This document shows, one piece after another, positions 18,321 to 28,458 of a DNA stretch of 64,000 nucleotides; position 1 is the first letter of the stretch; each line of letters opens with the position of its first letter. Source of the DNA: Clostridium grantii DSM 8605 (lineage in GTDB: Bacteria > Bacillota > Clostridia > Clostridiales > Clostridiaceae); NCBI RefSeq assembly GCF_900129965.1, contig NZ_FQXM01000007.1, forward strand, positions 168,384-232,383, given 5' to 3'. The position numbers and the translations under genes were made by a program. The notes under the pieces were generated by a model that had not been told where the DNA came from, did not search any database, and was given only the letters and a program-made list of their open reading frames with translations.

Positions 18321-19733
18321 ATGAAAACTTTCAAAAGACCTAATGTTTTAATCATATACACAGATCAGCAAAGGAAAGATAGCATTAAGTGCTACGGAAA
18401 TGAATATGCTATAACTCCTAATTTAGATAACTTAGCTTTTCAGGGGGTTAGATTTAATAATTTTTTTGTACAAAATCCAGTTTGTATGCCTAGTAGAATG
18501 TCATTTTTAACAGGACGTTTTTGTAGTTCACTCGGTATAGGAACTAATGGTATTCCTTTAGGAGAAGATGTTTTAACTATTAATAATATATTGAAGCCTT
18601 ATAATTACCATACTGCACAAATAGGAAAATTACATTTCCAACCTCATTCAAGAAGAGATCATAGAGATCCACATCCTTTATATGGATTTGATACATTTAT
18701 ATTATCTGATGAGCCAGGTTGCTATGAGGATGCTTATACAAAATGGGTAGAGGCCATTGACCCTGATATGGTTTCTAAGGTAAGAACTTCTCTTCCTCCA
18801 GCGGCAGCACATTATGGAACAAAATCTTTCTCAGACGTACCTAGAGAAACCAATGAACCTTATGATTTTGAAGGGGATGAAGAATATACTCATAGCTCTT
18901 TTGTAGCATCCGAAACTTGTGAATTTATCAAAAATCATGGTGAAAGAAAGCCTTTTTTTGCAATAGCTGGATTTTATGCACCTCATACTCCGGTAAATCC
19001 TCCTAGAAGATTTGTAGATATGTTTAATGTGGATGATATGGAATTGCCTAAAATTGGTGAACATGAGGAAGTGTCAGAAGTATTGAAACATATTAGTGAT
19101 GAGGAATGGAAAAAAATTAAAGCTTATTATTATGCTTTTGCAGCTCATGTAGATGAATGTGTAGGGAATATTTTAAATACACTTAAAGAAAAAAAATTGG
19201 ATGAAGACACCATTGTAATATTTACTAGTGACCATGGTGAATATTTAGGTGATCATGGGAGAATTCAAAAGGGCATGCCAGGACATGATTGTATAACTAA
19301 TGTACCTTTAATAATAAGATATCCAAAAGCAATAAAAGAGAATACAATAGTAGAAGAAATTGTGGAAGCGGTAGATGTTGTACCAACAATATTAGATTTT
19401 TGTGGAGTTCAAATACCAAGGCAAATACAAGGTAAAACATTTAAAGAATTAGTTACGGGCAAGAAAAAATTTCATAAAGAAGATGCATTCACGGAATTCT
19501 TTGATCCTTTTGGTGGGTATAGAAGCTCAGTTGTTAGAACGAAACAATATAAGTATTATATAGATAATAATGGGGATGAGATTCTTTATGATATGAAAAA
19601 AGATCCATGGGAACTTGTAAATGTAGTTATGGAAAATGATTATAAGCAGATTTTATTAGATATGAGGAAAAGATTAATTAAAAGATTGTATGAAGCTGCA
19701 GATTGCTCTAAAGGGAAAACTGCTGAATATTAA
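18321..19733 (+). CDS. Sulfatase (Cys-type, formylglycine-dependent)
   Basis: A 470-residue alkaline-phosphatase-superfamily sulfatase. The catalytic nucleophile site is CMPSR with Cys55, the C-x-P-S-R signature in which Cys becomes formylglycine. Metal ligands are visible in IIYTDQQRKDS at the N-terminus and FTSDHGEYLGDHG later. No signal peptide is visible, so it appears cytoplasmic and would act on imported sulfated sugars. ATG 18321 follows CCAGGAGGAATATTA; an upstream TTG at 18291 is in frame but lies before that ribosome binding site. Activation needs an anaerobic sulfatase maturase, and one is encoded at 46.8 kb. The presence of this gene in a mannan locus hints at sulfated polysaccharide; the substrate is unknown. 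Confidence 0.9.
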   Translation: MKTFKRPNVLIIYTDQQRKDSIKCYGNEYAITPNLDNLAFQGVRFNNFFVQNPVCMPSRMSFLTGRFCSSLGIGTNGIPLGEDVLTINNILKPYNYHTAQIGKLHFQPHSRRDHRDPHPLYGFDTFILSDEPGCYEDAYTKWVEAIDPDMVSKVRTSLPPAAAHYGTKSFSDVPRETNEPYDFEGDEEYTHSSFVASETCEFIKNHGERKPFFAIAGFYAPHTPVNPPRRFVDMFNVDDMELPKIGEHEEVSEVLKHISDEEWKKIKAYYYAFAAHVDECVGNILNTLKEKKLDEDTIVIFTSDHGEYLGDHGRIQKGMPGHDCITNVPLIIRYPKAIKENTIVEEIVEAVDVVPTILDFCGVQIPRQIQGKTFKELVTGKKKFHKEDAFTEFFDPFGGYRSSVVRTKQYKYYIDNNGDEILYDMKKDPWELVNVVMENDYKQILLDMRKRLIKRLYEAADCSKGKTAEY

Positions 19734-19754
19734 ATAATATGAGGTGAAAAGTAA

Positions 19755-20606
19755 ATGTTAAAAAATAAAAAATTAGAATTAGGTTTATTTAGTTATAGTT
19801 ATCACTTGGCTTTTGGAGCTCATGATGTTTTCACACCAAAGGAAACAAAAAAAATGGACATTTTTAGTTTTATGGATAGAGTTAAAGAACTTGGATTTGA
19901 TGGAATTCAAATCGACCCTATGCACTTAGAAAGTTATAAAGAAGATTACTTGAACAAGGTATTAAATTACGCAAAGAATAAGGGTTTCTATCTTGAATAT
20001 GGAACAACTGGAGTTGAGGAAAATCATCTTTTCACTCAACTGGAAATTGCTAAAAAGCTGGAGTCACCAATTCTTAGAACCTATATTGGTTTTGACCCAA
20101 TGGGTGAAAATGTGGATCCTAAAAAAGAAGTAGAGAATGCTATATTAGTGTTAAATAAAGTTAAAGAAAAAGCTGCTGAGTATAACATAAAGATTGCAAT
20201 AGAAAATCATTGTGATTTGACTACAGATGAGTTAGTAGAATTAGTTAAAGAAATAAATAGCCCTTACGTTGGAGTTTGTGTTGATTTAGGTAATTTTATG
20301 ATTCATTTAGAAGATCCAGTTGTTTCAGTGAAAAAATTAGCTCCTTATATTTTCAGTACTCATTTTAAAGATTATGCCTTTTCTATGGAAAATTGGGGCT
20401 TTAAATCTTTTGGGGTAGCGCTTGGTAAGGGTGTCATTGACCTAGAAGCAGTGTTAAATATTCTTATTGAAGATTCAAAATTAGATAAGATAATGCTTGA
20501 ACTGCCAGTAGAAAAATGTTTAACAGAAGAAGCTACATTAAAAAAAGAAGATGATATTGTGGTGGAAAGTGTAAAATATGCAAGAGAAGTTTTAGGAATA
20601 AAGTAA
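19755..20606 (+). CDS. Sugar phosphate isomerase/epimerase (AP endonuclease 2-type TIM barrel)
   Basis: A 283-residue xylose-isomerase-like TIM barrel. Candidate metal ligands appear in order: Glu in IAIENH, Asp in VCVDLGN, His in STHFKDY, and Glu in MLELPVE near the C-terminus. Such enzymes isomerise or epimerise free or phosphorylated sugars in the cytoplasm; the actual substrate cannot be read from sequence. It follows the sulfatase by 21 bases (GAGGTG before ATG) and precedes the beta-mannosidase by 25, so the three form an operon. The intact relationship contrasts with the decayed family member at 17.9 kb. Confidence 0.8.
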   Translation: MLKNKKLELGLFSYSYHLAFGAHDVFTPKETKKMDIFSFMDRVKELGFDGIQIDPMHLESYKEDYLNKVLNYAKNKGFYLEYGTTGVEENHLFTQLEIAKKLESPILRTYIGFDPMGENVDPKKEVENAILVLNKVKEKAAEYNIKIAIENHCDLTTDELVELVKEINSPYVGVCVDLGNFMIHLEDPVVSVKKLAPYIFSTHFKDYAFSMENWGFKSFGVALGKGVIDLEAVLNILIEDSKLDKIMLELPVEKCLTEEATLKKEDDIVVESVKYAREVLGIK

Positions 20607-20631
20607 ATAAATATTTGCAAGGAGTTTAAGT

Positions 20632-23151
20632 ATGAGACAGATAATAAAAGAAAATTGGAAAATGAGACATAAGGGTACAAACGAATGGACAAAAGCATCT
20701 GTTCCAGGATCAGTTTATAATGATTTGTTAAATTCAAATAAGATGGAAGATCCATATTGGAGAGAAAATGAATATAAAGCGTTAGATACCTCTTATAAGA
20801 ATTTTGAATATGAAACTAGTTTTGATGTAAATAAAGAAATATTAACAGAGGATAGAATTAATCTTATCTTTGAAGGAATAGATACTATTAGTGAAATTCA
20901 TTTAAATGGTATAAAAATAGCAGATACTAATAATATGCATAGAACTTATTTTTTTAATGTAAAAGAAGTGTTAAAAGAAACAAACAATAAATTATTGATA
21001 AAGCTTTTTTCACCATCAAAATTTGTTGAAGACAAATATGAAGATGATCCTTTGTGGGGAACAGAGTGTAGTGTAAATGGCTATCCACATTTAAGAAAAG
21101 CTCATTATATGTTTGGGTGGGATTGGGGTCCCAAACTACCTGATATGGGCATATGGAGAAATGTATACTTAGAAAGTTTTTCTGTGGGTAAAATTGAAGA
21201 TGTTTATATAACACAAAAACATTTAGAAAATACGGTTCAGCTAAGTATTGAAGTGGAAGTAGATTTATGGGATACGATTGAATCCGATTTAAGAGCTACA
21301 ATAACTTCAAAAAAAGGTGACTTAATTATTAAAAATGTAAAAGTAAATAAAAAAAAGAACTTTATAAATCTTTCAATTGAAAATCCTGAAATTTGGTGGC
21401 CTAATAATTTAGGAGACCAACCTTTATATGATGTTGAAATTTGTTTAATGGATGGAAAAAAAATTCATCATACCATTCAAAAAAGAATTGGACTTAGAAC
21501 TTTAACGGTAAAACAAGAGAAGGATCAATGGGGAGAAAGTTTTGAAATAAATATTAATGGGATATCAATATTTGCTATGGGTGCTGATTATATTCCAGAG
21601 GATAATATTTTATCAAGATGTAATAAAATCAGAACAGAAGAGTTGATCAGTGATTGTGTTAAAGCTAATATGAACTGCATTCGTGTGTGGGGTGGAGGAT
21701 GCTATCCAGAAGATTACTTTTTTGATTTATGCGATGAGTATGGATTAATTGTATGGCAAGATTTAATGTATGCATGTGGAGTTTATAGAATGACGGAAGG
21801 GTTTACCGATAATATTATTAATGAAACAAGGGATAATGTAAAAAGACTCCGTCATCACGCTAGTTTAGGACTTTGGTGTGGAAATAATGAAATGGAAACA
21901 GCTTTTTTACATTGGCAAGGGCCTAAAAATAGCTCTCCAGAGTTAAAAACAGATTATATAAAACAATTTGAAATAATTCTACCACAAATAGTAAAAGAAG
22001 AAGACCCAAATACATTTTACTGGAAGTCATCTCCTTCATCAGGGGGACACTTTTATGAACCTAATGATGAAAATAAAGGAGATGTGCATGACTGGAATGT
22101 GTGGCATGGTCAAGAACCCTTTACTTATTTTCAAGAGCATTTCTATAGATTTTTATCAGAATTTGGATTGCAATCTTTTCCTAATATAAAAACTATTGAA
22201 AGCTTTACGTTGCCTGAAGATAGGAATATCTTCAGTGCGGTGATGGAAAATCATCAAAAAAATGATGTGTGTAATGCTAAAATACTTCATTATATAGCTG
22301 AAACCTATAGATATCCAAAGAATTTTGAAAGTTTAGTTTATGCATCTCAATTAATACAAGCAGAAGGAATAAAGTATGCAGTTGAACATTTAAGACGTCA
22401 CAGAGGAAGATGTATGGGAGCTATTTATTGGCAATTAAATGATAGTTGGCCAGTAGCCTCTTGGTCAAGTATTGATTATTACGGCAGATGGAAGGCACTT
22501 CATTATGCAGCTAAAAAGTTTTTTGCACCTATTTTAATTTCTGCAGAGGAAATTAAAAGAAAGGTTGATCCTTCTTCTGTTGCAAGCAATAGATACTATC
22601 CTATTTCTGAATTTTGTGGGGTTAAAATAAGTTTAACCAACGATACTATAGATGAAATTAAAGGCAAGGTGGTTTGGAATCTAAGAGACAACTATTCAAA
22701 GATTATCAAATCGGGTGAAGTGGAAGTAAAAATGGAAAAACTATCAGCAGAAAGTATCATAGAGCTTGATTTTTCTCAGTATATTGACTCAAGGGATAAG
22801 GCTAGAACAACTTATGTGGAGTATAGTTTTATAAAGGATAATGAAATTGTATCTAAGGGTAATAGTTTATTTGTAAAAGCAAAACATTTTGAATTTATAA
22901 AACCTGAATTGAAATTTAGCGTTACTGAAGAAAAAGATAATTTTAAAATTGAAGTGTCATCCCAGGCATTTGCAAAGTATGTAGAAATAGAATTAGTAAA
23001 TGAAGATTGTACTTTTTCTGATAATTATTTTGACATTGAGGGAAATAGTAAGTATAAAGTAGAATGTAATAAAAATAAATTAAAAAAACAAATTACTCTT
23101 GAGGAATTCAAAAAAGAAATTAGAATAAAAAGTATTATTGATATTTCTTAA
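20632..23151 (+). CDS. GH2 beta-mannosidase
   Basis: An 839-residue GH2 enzyme of the beta-mannosidase type (EC 3.2.1.25), which removes non-reducing mannose from manno-oligosaccharides. N-terminal jelly-roll (ASVPGSVYNDLL, YETSFDV), Ig-like domain, then a TIM barrel with acid/base Glu420 in WCGNNEME and nucleophile Glu510 in FLSEFGLQSFP; WQLNDSWPVASWSS is a typical mannosidase signature. No signal peptide, so cytoplasmic. AAGGAG precedes ATG. It provides a hydrolytic branch beside the two GH130 phosphorylases. A terminator shared with the convergent GH31 gene follows. Confidence 0.93.
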   Translation: MRQIIKENWKMRHKGTNEWTKASVPGSVYNDLLNSNKMEDPYWRENEYKALDTSYKNFEYETSFDVNKEILTEDRINLIFEGIDTISEIHLNGIKIADTNNMHRTYFFNVKEVLKETNNKLLIKLFSPSKFVEDKYEDDPLWGTECSVNGYPHLRKAHYMFGWDWGPKLPDMGIWRNVYLESFSVGKIEDVYITQKHLENTVQLSIEVEVDLWDTIESDLRATITSKKGDLIIKNVKVNKKKNFINLSIENPEIWWPNNLGDQPLYDVEICLMDGKKIHHTIQKRIGLRTLTVKQEKDQWGESFEININGISIFAMGADYIPEDNILSRCNKIRTEELISDCVKANMNCIRVWGGGCYPEDYFFDLCDEYGLIVWQDLMYACGVYRMTEGFTDNIINETRDNVKRLRHHASLGLWCGNNEMETAFLHWQGPKNSSPELKTDYIKQFEIILPQIVKEEDPNTFYWKSSPSSGGHFYEPNDENKGDVHDWNVWHGQEPFTYFQEHFYRFLSEFGLQSFPNIKTIESFTLPEDRNIFSAVMENHQKNDVCNAKILHYIAETYRYPKNFESLVYASQLIQAEGIKYAVEHLRRHRGRCMGAIYWQLNDSWPVASWSSIDYYGRWKALHYAAKKFFAPILISAEEIKRKVDPSSVASNRYYPISEFCGVKISLTNDTIDEIKGKVVWNLRDNYSKIIKSGEVEVKMEKLSAESIIELDFSQYIDSRDKARTTYVEYSFIKDNEIVSKGNSLFVKAKHFEFIKPELKFSVTEEKDNFKIEVSSQAFAKYVEIELVNEDCTFSDNYFDIEGNSKYKVECNKNKLKKQITLEEFKKEIRIKSIIDIS

Positions 23152-23204
23152 AGATATTTCTTAAAGATATTTTTAAAATTTAAAGCTAAAAGATATAAAA
23201 AAAT

Positions 23205-23246
23205 AGCAGCAAATAACTTTATGATTATATAAAGTTATTTGCTGCT
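23205..23246. terminator. Bidirectional terminator between GH2 and GH31 genes
   Basis: An 18-bp perfect hairpin (23205-23222 with 23229-23246) with A-rich sequence on the left and TTATTAAAT on the right. It lies between two converging genes. Confidence 0.8.
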
Positions 23247-23258
23247 TATTAAATATAC

Positions 23259-25613
23259 TTAAAACTTTATTTGCCCTTCAACGGCAGGAATAATAAATTC
23301 TATACCAGATGCAGTTTTGTCGTAAGAAAGTATCTCACCATTGAATAAAATATTATTTGTGTTTTTATCATTTATCTTAATTTTGAAATTCATATAGAAT
23401 TCTTCATAATTTTTGTGAGGGATTTCTATTTTAATAATTGTATCTTCATTCTTTGTCATGGTGAATTTATATAAATTAAATTCACCATTTTTATAATTAT
23501 AACTACTGCCATCATCTTGGTAGTGAGTATAGTTTCCATTGCCAGGATAAATATCTAGTGTTAAGGTATCTACTTCCTTTTCACCTATATAATTCAATTC
23601 AGGGTAGTTAGGTATAATACTGCCTTTTTTTATATAAATAGGACAAGTGTCTAATTCAGCTTTTTTTAGAATATGATTTTGTCCTTTTATAATTTCTCCT
23701 GTCCAATAATCTATCCAATATCCATCAGGTAAATATACTGCTCTAAAATTCTTTCCTTGTTCTAAAATTGGAGCTACTAGTATACTTTCACCAAATAGAA
23801 ATTCATCATTTAGCTCATGAACATTTTTATCATCAGTATAATGAAGAACTAAAGGTCTCATAGCAGGTAATCCATTAGACTCGCATTCCTTCATCAAATC
23901 ATATAAATAAGGAATCAACTTGTATCTTAATTTCACATATTTTCTATAGATGTTTGAAGTTGTGTCATCAAAGGACCAAGGCTCTTGATCTCTAGTAACA
24001 ACTGCAGAATGATTTCTGAATAAAGGAGAAAAACAACCTATTTGTACCCATCTAGAAAGAAGCTCAGGAGTGCAGTCAGAAATAAAACCACCTACATCTG
24101 TACCTACAAAAGCCATTCCACTTATTCCTAAGTTTAAAAGCATTGGTACCGCCATTCTTAAATGCTCCCAAGAACTTTGATTATCTCCAGTCCAAGCGGT
24201 AGAATATTTTTGGGAACCGGCATAACAAGCTCTAGTTATCACAAAAGGACGTTTTGCTGTATACTTTTTTATACCATTAAAGGTGGCTTTGGACATAAGA
24301 TGTCCATATACATTGTGAACTTCTCTATGATCTGTAGGCCTTCCATCATTTTTAAATTGAACATCATCCGGTAAAGGACCGTTGAAACTAGCAGGTTCAT
24401 TCATATCATTCCAAATTCCAGAAACTCCGGAATCAATCATAAGTTTTTGTTTATCTGCCCACCAATCTCTAACCAAAGTATCTGAAAAATCTGGAAAAGC
24501 AGAATCGCCAGGCCAAACTTTATTAATATAAGTAACTCCATCTTTATCTGTGGCGAAGAATCCATTTTTCAGACCTTCATCATACATGGAGTAGCCTCTA
24601 GCTTTTTTAACCCCAGGGTCGATGATAGTTACAACTTTGAATCCATTATTGGAAAGTTCTTTCGTAATTTCTTTTGGAGAGGGAAATTTCTTTTCATCCC
24701 AAGTGAATACTTTAAAATCATCCATATAATCTATATCTAAGTGTAATACATCACAAGGAATATCTTTTTCACGAAAATTATCTGCGATTTCTAAAAGTCT
24801 TTCTTTTGAGTCATAAGTATATCTACTTTGTTGGTGTCCTAAAGTCCACATTTGTGGTAATGGAGTTGTGCCAGTTAAACTAGTATATCTTGAAACAACT
24901 TTATTAAATTCAGGTCCGGCAATGAAGTAATAATCAAGATTTCCATCATCAGCACCAAAGTAATAGTAATTTGAATTCTCTTTTCCCATATCAAAATAAG
25001 TTTTAAAAGTATTATCAAAGAATATACCAAAGGAAGTATTTTTTCTTAATGTTATAAAAAAAGGTATAGATTTATATAGGGTTTTATGGCTTTCAACATG
25101 GGGACTAGCATCATCTGTATTCCACATTGTATATTCATAACCTTTTTTATTTAAATGTCCAGTTTTTTCTCCAAGGCCATAGAACTTCTCATCATTATAC
25201 ATTTTTTTTATGATTTCAATTTTGTGAGAGCTACTTACTTCCTCAGATTTATGACCTTCTTGCTCAAATAGATAAGAATCCCCTCTTCTAATAAAAGGCT
25301 CTCTTTCGTCTCTGTAGTCCTCACATAAAAGCTGTTTATTGCTATCGTAAAAATCCACTTTAAAATCATCATATATTTTTATTATTAAAGCATTAGTTGA
25401 TAACTCTAGATATGTATCAAAGGATTGAAAATTAATTTCACATTCTTCATACTCTAGAGTTTCAATTGCTCTTGAAAAATGTTTTTCATACTTTAAAGGA
25501 GAAAAGATATTTATAACATGTGGATTTATCACATCAATTATTCCTATTTTCTTTTCAAAATTAATAATCAGTTTACTATTTTCTTTTTTATAGTTTACTA
25601 TTTTGCCAAACAT
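23259..25613 (-). CDS. GH31 alpha-glucosidase
   Basis: A 784-residue GH31 enzyme. Family signatures: FYGLGEKTGHLNK, nucleophile Asp403 in WNDMNEPASFNG, acid/base Asp477 in AWTGDNQSSWEHL, and GTDVGGF. The C-terminal beta-sandwich carries LPDGYWIDYWTGE. It is cytoplasmic (no signal peptide), probably releasing glucose from alpha-glucosides; related GH31 activities such as alpha-xylosidase are possible. It is transcribed toward the mannan genes and diverges from an AraC-type regulator at 25.76 kb, which probably controls it. GGAGG-like ribosome binding site (AGGTAAC) precedes the ATG. Function is separate from beta-mannan chemistry. Confidence 0.9.
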   Translation of the reverse strand: MFGKIVNYKKENSKLIINFEKKIGIIDVINPHVINIFSPLKYEKHFSRAIETLEYEECEINFQSFDTYLELSTNALIIKIYDDFKVDFYDSNKQLLCEDYRDEREPFIRRGDSYLFEQEGHKSEEVSSSHKIEIIKKMYNDEKFYGLGEKTGHLNKKGYEYTMWNTDDASPHVESHKTLYKSIPFFITLRKNTSFGIFFDNTFKTYFDMGKENSNYYYFGADDGNLDYYFIAGPEFNKVVSRYTSLTGTTPLPQMWTLGHQQSRYTYDSKERLLEIADNFREKDIPCDVLHLDIDYMDDFKVFTWDEKKFPSPKEITKELSNNGFKVVTIIDPGVKKARGYSMYDEGLKNGFFATDKDGVTYINKVWPGDSAFPDFSDTLVRDWWADKQKLMIDSGVSGIWNDMNEPASFNGPLPDDVQFKNDGRPTDHREVHNVYGHLMSKATFNGIKKYTAKRPFVITRACYAGSQKYSTAWTGDNQSSWEHLRMAVPMLLNLGISGMAFVGTDVGGFISDCTPELLSRWVQIGCFSPLFRNHSAVVTRDQEPWSFDDTTSNIYRKYVKLRYKLIPYLYDLMKECESNGLPAMRPLVLHYTDDKNVHELNDEFLFGESILVAPILEQGKNFRAVYLPDGYWIDYWTGEIIKGQNHILKKAELDTCPIYIKKGSIIPNYPELNYIGEKEVDTLTLDIYPGNGNYTHYQDDGSSYNYKNGEFNLYKFTMTKNEDTIIKIEIPHKNYEEFYMNFKIKINDKNTNNILFNGEILSYDKTASGIEFIIPAVEGQIKF

Positions 25614-25762
25614 TAGTTACCTCCAAGTTAAAGATTATAAATGGCTATTTTTATTTTTAAGATATATAATAACATTATAACAGTATAAATCAAAGAAAAC
25701 TTTCATTATTTTCACTTGAAATAACATTATAATGACAATAATAAATGAAAAGGATGGTATTT

Positions 25763-26650
25763 ATGAAAGATGAAATAATTAATTTAGAAGAAAATAAAGC
25801 TCATGGGTCACCTATGCTACCTTTTTTTATATATTTAGATATGAATTTAAACAAAGAAGAAGAAATTTATTGTCATTGGCATAAAGAAGTAGAATTTATA
25901 TATGTTGAAAAAGGCTCAATTAATTTTAATATTGATATGAATGAAGTTATAATTTCACAAGGAGAATGTATACTAATTAACAAGGGTATTCTTCATTTTG
26001 GAAAAAGCTTAAGTGCAGAACAATCCATCCATCATGCAATAGTATTTGATTTGGATTTTTTAAGTAGTGGAATTTATGATTATTGTCAAAGTAAGTATTT
26101 AGACCCATTAATCAATGGGAAAAGATTATTTCCCATGGTAATTGATAATTCAAAACAATGGGGAAACGAAGTTACTCAAGAAATAAATTTTAGTATAAAA
26201 TATTATAGACAAAAGAAGGCAGGATGGGAAATAGGGCTAAAAGCTTCATTATTAAAAGTAATTTCAATTTTATCAGAAAATGATGCTTTTGATAATAAAG
26301 ATATTTTTAAAGAAACTACTAAAGGTCACAAGTTAGAAGTTATTAAAAATATTATTAACTATATTCATGAAAATTATGAAAATAAAATTTATGTTGAGTC
26401 TCTTGCTAAAATTGCAAATATGAATACACAATATTTTTGTAAGTTTTTTAAGGCGCACACAGGTAAAACACCTATAGATTATGTAAATCAATATAGAATA
26501 GAAAAAGCTATAAAATTTTTTGAGAATGAAGATAAGAAAATTATAGATATATGCTATGATGTGGGTTTTGAAAATTTTAGTTATTTTATAAAAAAATTTA
26601 AGGAATATAAAAAATACACTCCGGCAAAGTTCAGAAAAATGATAAAATGA
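25763..26650 (+). CDS. AraC-family transcriptional regulator (cupin sensor)
   Basis: A 295-residue AraC regulator with an N-terminal cupin sugar sensor (CHWHKEVEFIYVEKG; GECILINKGILH) and two C-terminal helix-turn-helix motifs (VESLAKIANMNTQYFCKFFK; IDICYDVGFENFSYFIKKFK). Start chosen at ATG 25763 because AAAGGATGG sits 5 bases before it; an in-frame ATG at 25745 lies upstream of that site. Divergent to the GH31 gene across about 150 bases, the classic arrangement for an activator and its target. Confidence 0.87.
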   Translation: MKDEIINLEENKAHGSPMLPFFIYLDMNLNKEEEIYCHWHKEVEFIYVEKGSINFNIDMNEVIISQGECILINKGILHFGKSLSAEQSIHHAIVFDLDFLSSGIYDYCQSKYLDPLINGKRLFPMVIDNSKQWGNEVTQEINFSIKYYRQKKAGWEIGLKASLLKVISILSENDAFDNKDIFKETTKGHKLEVIKNIINYIHENYENKIYVESLAKIANMNTQYFCKFFKAHTGKTPIDYVNQYRIEKAIKFFENEDKKIIDICYDVGFENFSYFIKKFKEYKKYTPAKFRKMIK

Positions 26651-26730
26651 ACAAAAATATAAATTAATCTTTAATAAAAAAATAATTGTGTTAAAATGTA
26701 GTTATACTTAAATATTGAGGAGAGAGTTTA

Positions 26731-27267
26731 ATGAAATTAGATAGTTTCATAAAAGATTGGATTATTCCAATAGTGTTTGCTATAGTACTAGCATTTTTGA
26801 TCAATAAATTTATATTTTTTCAAGTATCTGTACCAACAAGTTCCATGTATCCAACTATAACACCAGGGGATAGAATAATAGTAACAAGAGTGTATAACCC
26901 AGAAAATTTAGAAAGAGGTAACATAGTAGTTTTTGAGTCAGATGAGTTAAAAGAAACTCTTATTAAAAGATTGATTGGATTACCAGGGGATGATATACTT
27001 ATAGATCAATCTGGAGTTGTTTATATTAATGGGGAGATTTTAGAAGAACCGTATGTACTTTTTCCTCAAGCAAAAGCAGCTAGTTTTCAAGTTCCAGAAG
27101 GAAAATATTTATTTTTAGGAGACAATAGAGAAAACTCTAGAGATAGTAGATATTGGGAAGAACCTTTTATTGATTCTAGTAAAATAAAGGGAAAAGCTAA
27201 ATTTATTTTATTTCCATTTGATAGATTTGGAAGTTTTAAAATTGGGGAAGAAGCGATGAATAATTAG
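26731..27267 (+). CDS. lepB: Signal peptidase I
   Basis: A 178-residue type I signal peptidase that cleaves exported preproteins at the membrane. One N-terminal transmembrane helix (residues 11-30), nucleophile Ser38 in TSSMYPT, general base Lys79 in LIKRLIGLPGD, and the GDNRENSRDSRYW box near the C-terminus. Length is typical of small Gram-positive enzymes (SipS-like). GAGGAGAG precedes ATG. A hairpin terminator follows. Confidence 0.95.
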   Translation: MKLDSFIKDWIIPIVFAIVLAFLINKFIFFQVSVPTSSMYPTITPGDRIIVTRVYNPENLERGNIVVFESDELKETLIKRLIGLPGDDILIDQSGVVYINGEILEEPYVLFPQAKAASFQVPEGKYLFLGDNRENSRDSRYWEEPFIDSSKIKGKAKFILFPFDRFGSFKIGEEAMNN

Positions 27268-27276
27268 AAAAAAGTT

Positions 27277-27300
27277 AACGCCATTGCATTGGCGTTTTTA
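27277..27300 (+). terminator. Terminator after signal peptidase
   Basis: Arms AACGCCA (27277-27283) and TGGCGTT (27290-27296) followed by TTTTA. Confidence 0.7.
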
Positions 27301-27344
27301 GTTACTTAAATTCATGTTTATAATTTAATTGAAGAGGTGTAATT

Positions 27345-28430
27345 ATGAAAATTACAGATATTAAAATTGGAAAAATCAAGATACCTATGAATAAATCATT
27401 TAAAACAATTATCACAACTGTTAGCGAGATTTCAGAAATTGTTATAAAAGTAATAACAGATACTGATGAAATAGGTATTGGAAGTGCTACGCCTACACCT
27501 GAGATTACTGGCGATACAGAAGAATCTATTATTGCAGCAATAAAGGTTATAACACCTAAGCTTATTGGACAAGATATAGATAATATGGAAGAAATTATGA
27601 GTATAATTGATAAAGGGATTATAGATAATTCTAGTGCAAAAGCAGCTATAGATATGGGTATATACGATTTGTTTGGTAAAAAATACAATATACCTTTACA
27701 CAAGTATTTTGGCGGAAATAAAGCTAGCGTAATAACTGGGATAACTATAAGTGTAGGAACCATTGAAGAAATGGTTAAGGAATCTTTAGAGGCAGTAAGG
27801 AATGGCTTTCAATATTTAAAAATTAAAGTTGGAGACAATCCAATAGTAGACTTAAATAGGGTAAAAGCTATTAGGCAAGCTGTTAGAAAAGATACTAAGC
27901 TTATAGTAGATGCCAATCAAGGTTGGACACCTAAAGAAGCAGTTAAAATTATTAATAAATTTGAGGATCTAGAGTTAAATATTGAATTAATAGAACAGCC
28001 AGTAAAATCATGGGATATAGATGGATTAAAATTTGTTACAGATAGAGTACTTATACCTATATTAGCAGACGAATCAGTGCATAATATAAATGATGCTTTG
28101 AATATAATTGAGAAAAGAGCGGCAAACTGTATTAATGTAAAATTAATGAAATGTGGAGGGTTCCACAATGCTATTAAAATTTTAAACTTGGCAGAAATGG
28201 CTGGTATAGAATGTATGATGGGATGTATGGTTGAAAGTAAAATAGGGGTAACAGCTGCTGCAAATTTTGCTTTAGCTAAAAAGAATATTACAAAAACAGA
28301 CTTGGATATGCTTTTATCTTATGAAAATGATCCTATTGAAGGCGGAGTTACTTTTAATGGAGAAGAAATATATGCAAATGACTCGCCAGGATTAGGAATA
28401 ATAGAAGTTCATGGATGGAAAGAAATATAG
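27345..28430 (+). CDS. L-Ala-D/L-Glu (dipeptide) epimerase, enolase superfamily
   Basis: A 361-residue member of the muconate-lactonizing-enzyme subgroup. Catalytic lysines Lys159 and Lys161 (YLKIKVG), metal ligands Asp189 (VDANQGW), Glu217 (ELIEQPV) and Asp242 (LADESV), and the second base Lys266 (NVKLMKCGG) are all present. The C-terminal DLD motif (KTDLDML) is the one that binds the dipeptide amino group in L-Ala-D/L-Glu epimerases. It epimerises L-Ala-D-Glu from murein turnover so that the peptide can be hydrolysed and reused. A paralogue lies at 62.6 kb. This copy sits alone between signal peptidase and HelD. Confidence 0.9.
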   Translation: MKITDIKIGKIKIPMNKSFKTIITTVSEISEIVIKVITDTDEIGIGSATPTPEITGDTEESIIAAIKVITPKLIGQDIDNMEEIMSIIDKGIIDNSSAKAAIDMGIYDLFGKKYNIPLHKYFGGNKASVITGITISVGTIEEMVKESLEAVRNGFQYLKIKVGDNPIVDLNRVKAIRQAVRKDTKLIVDANQGWTPKEAVKIINKFEDLELNIELIEQPVKSWDIDGLKFVTDRVLIPILADESVHNINDALNIIEKRAANCINVKLMKCGGFHNAIKILNLAEMAGIECMMGCMVESKIGVTAAANFALAKKNITKTDLDMLLSYENDPIEGGVTFNGEEIYANDSPGLGIIEVHGWKEI

Positions 28431-28458
28431 ATAAAGAAAGAATCAGGAGTTGAAATGA

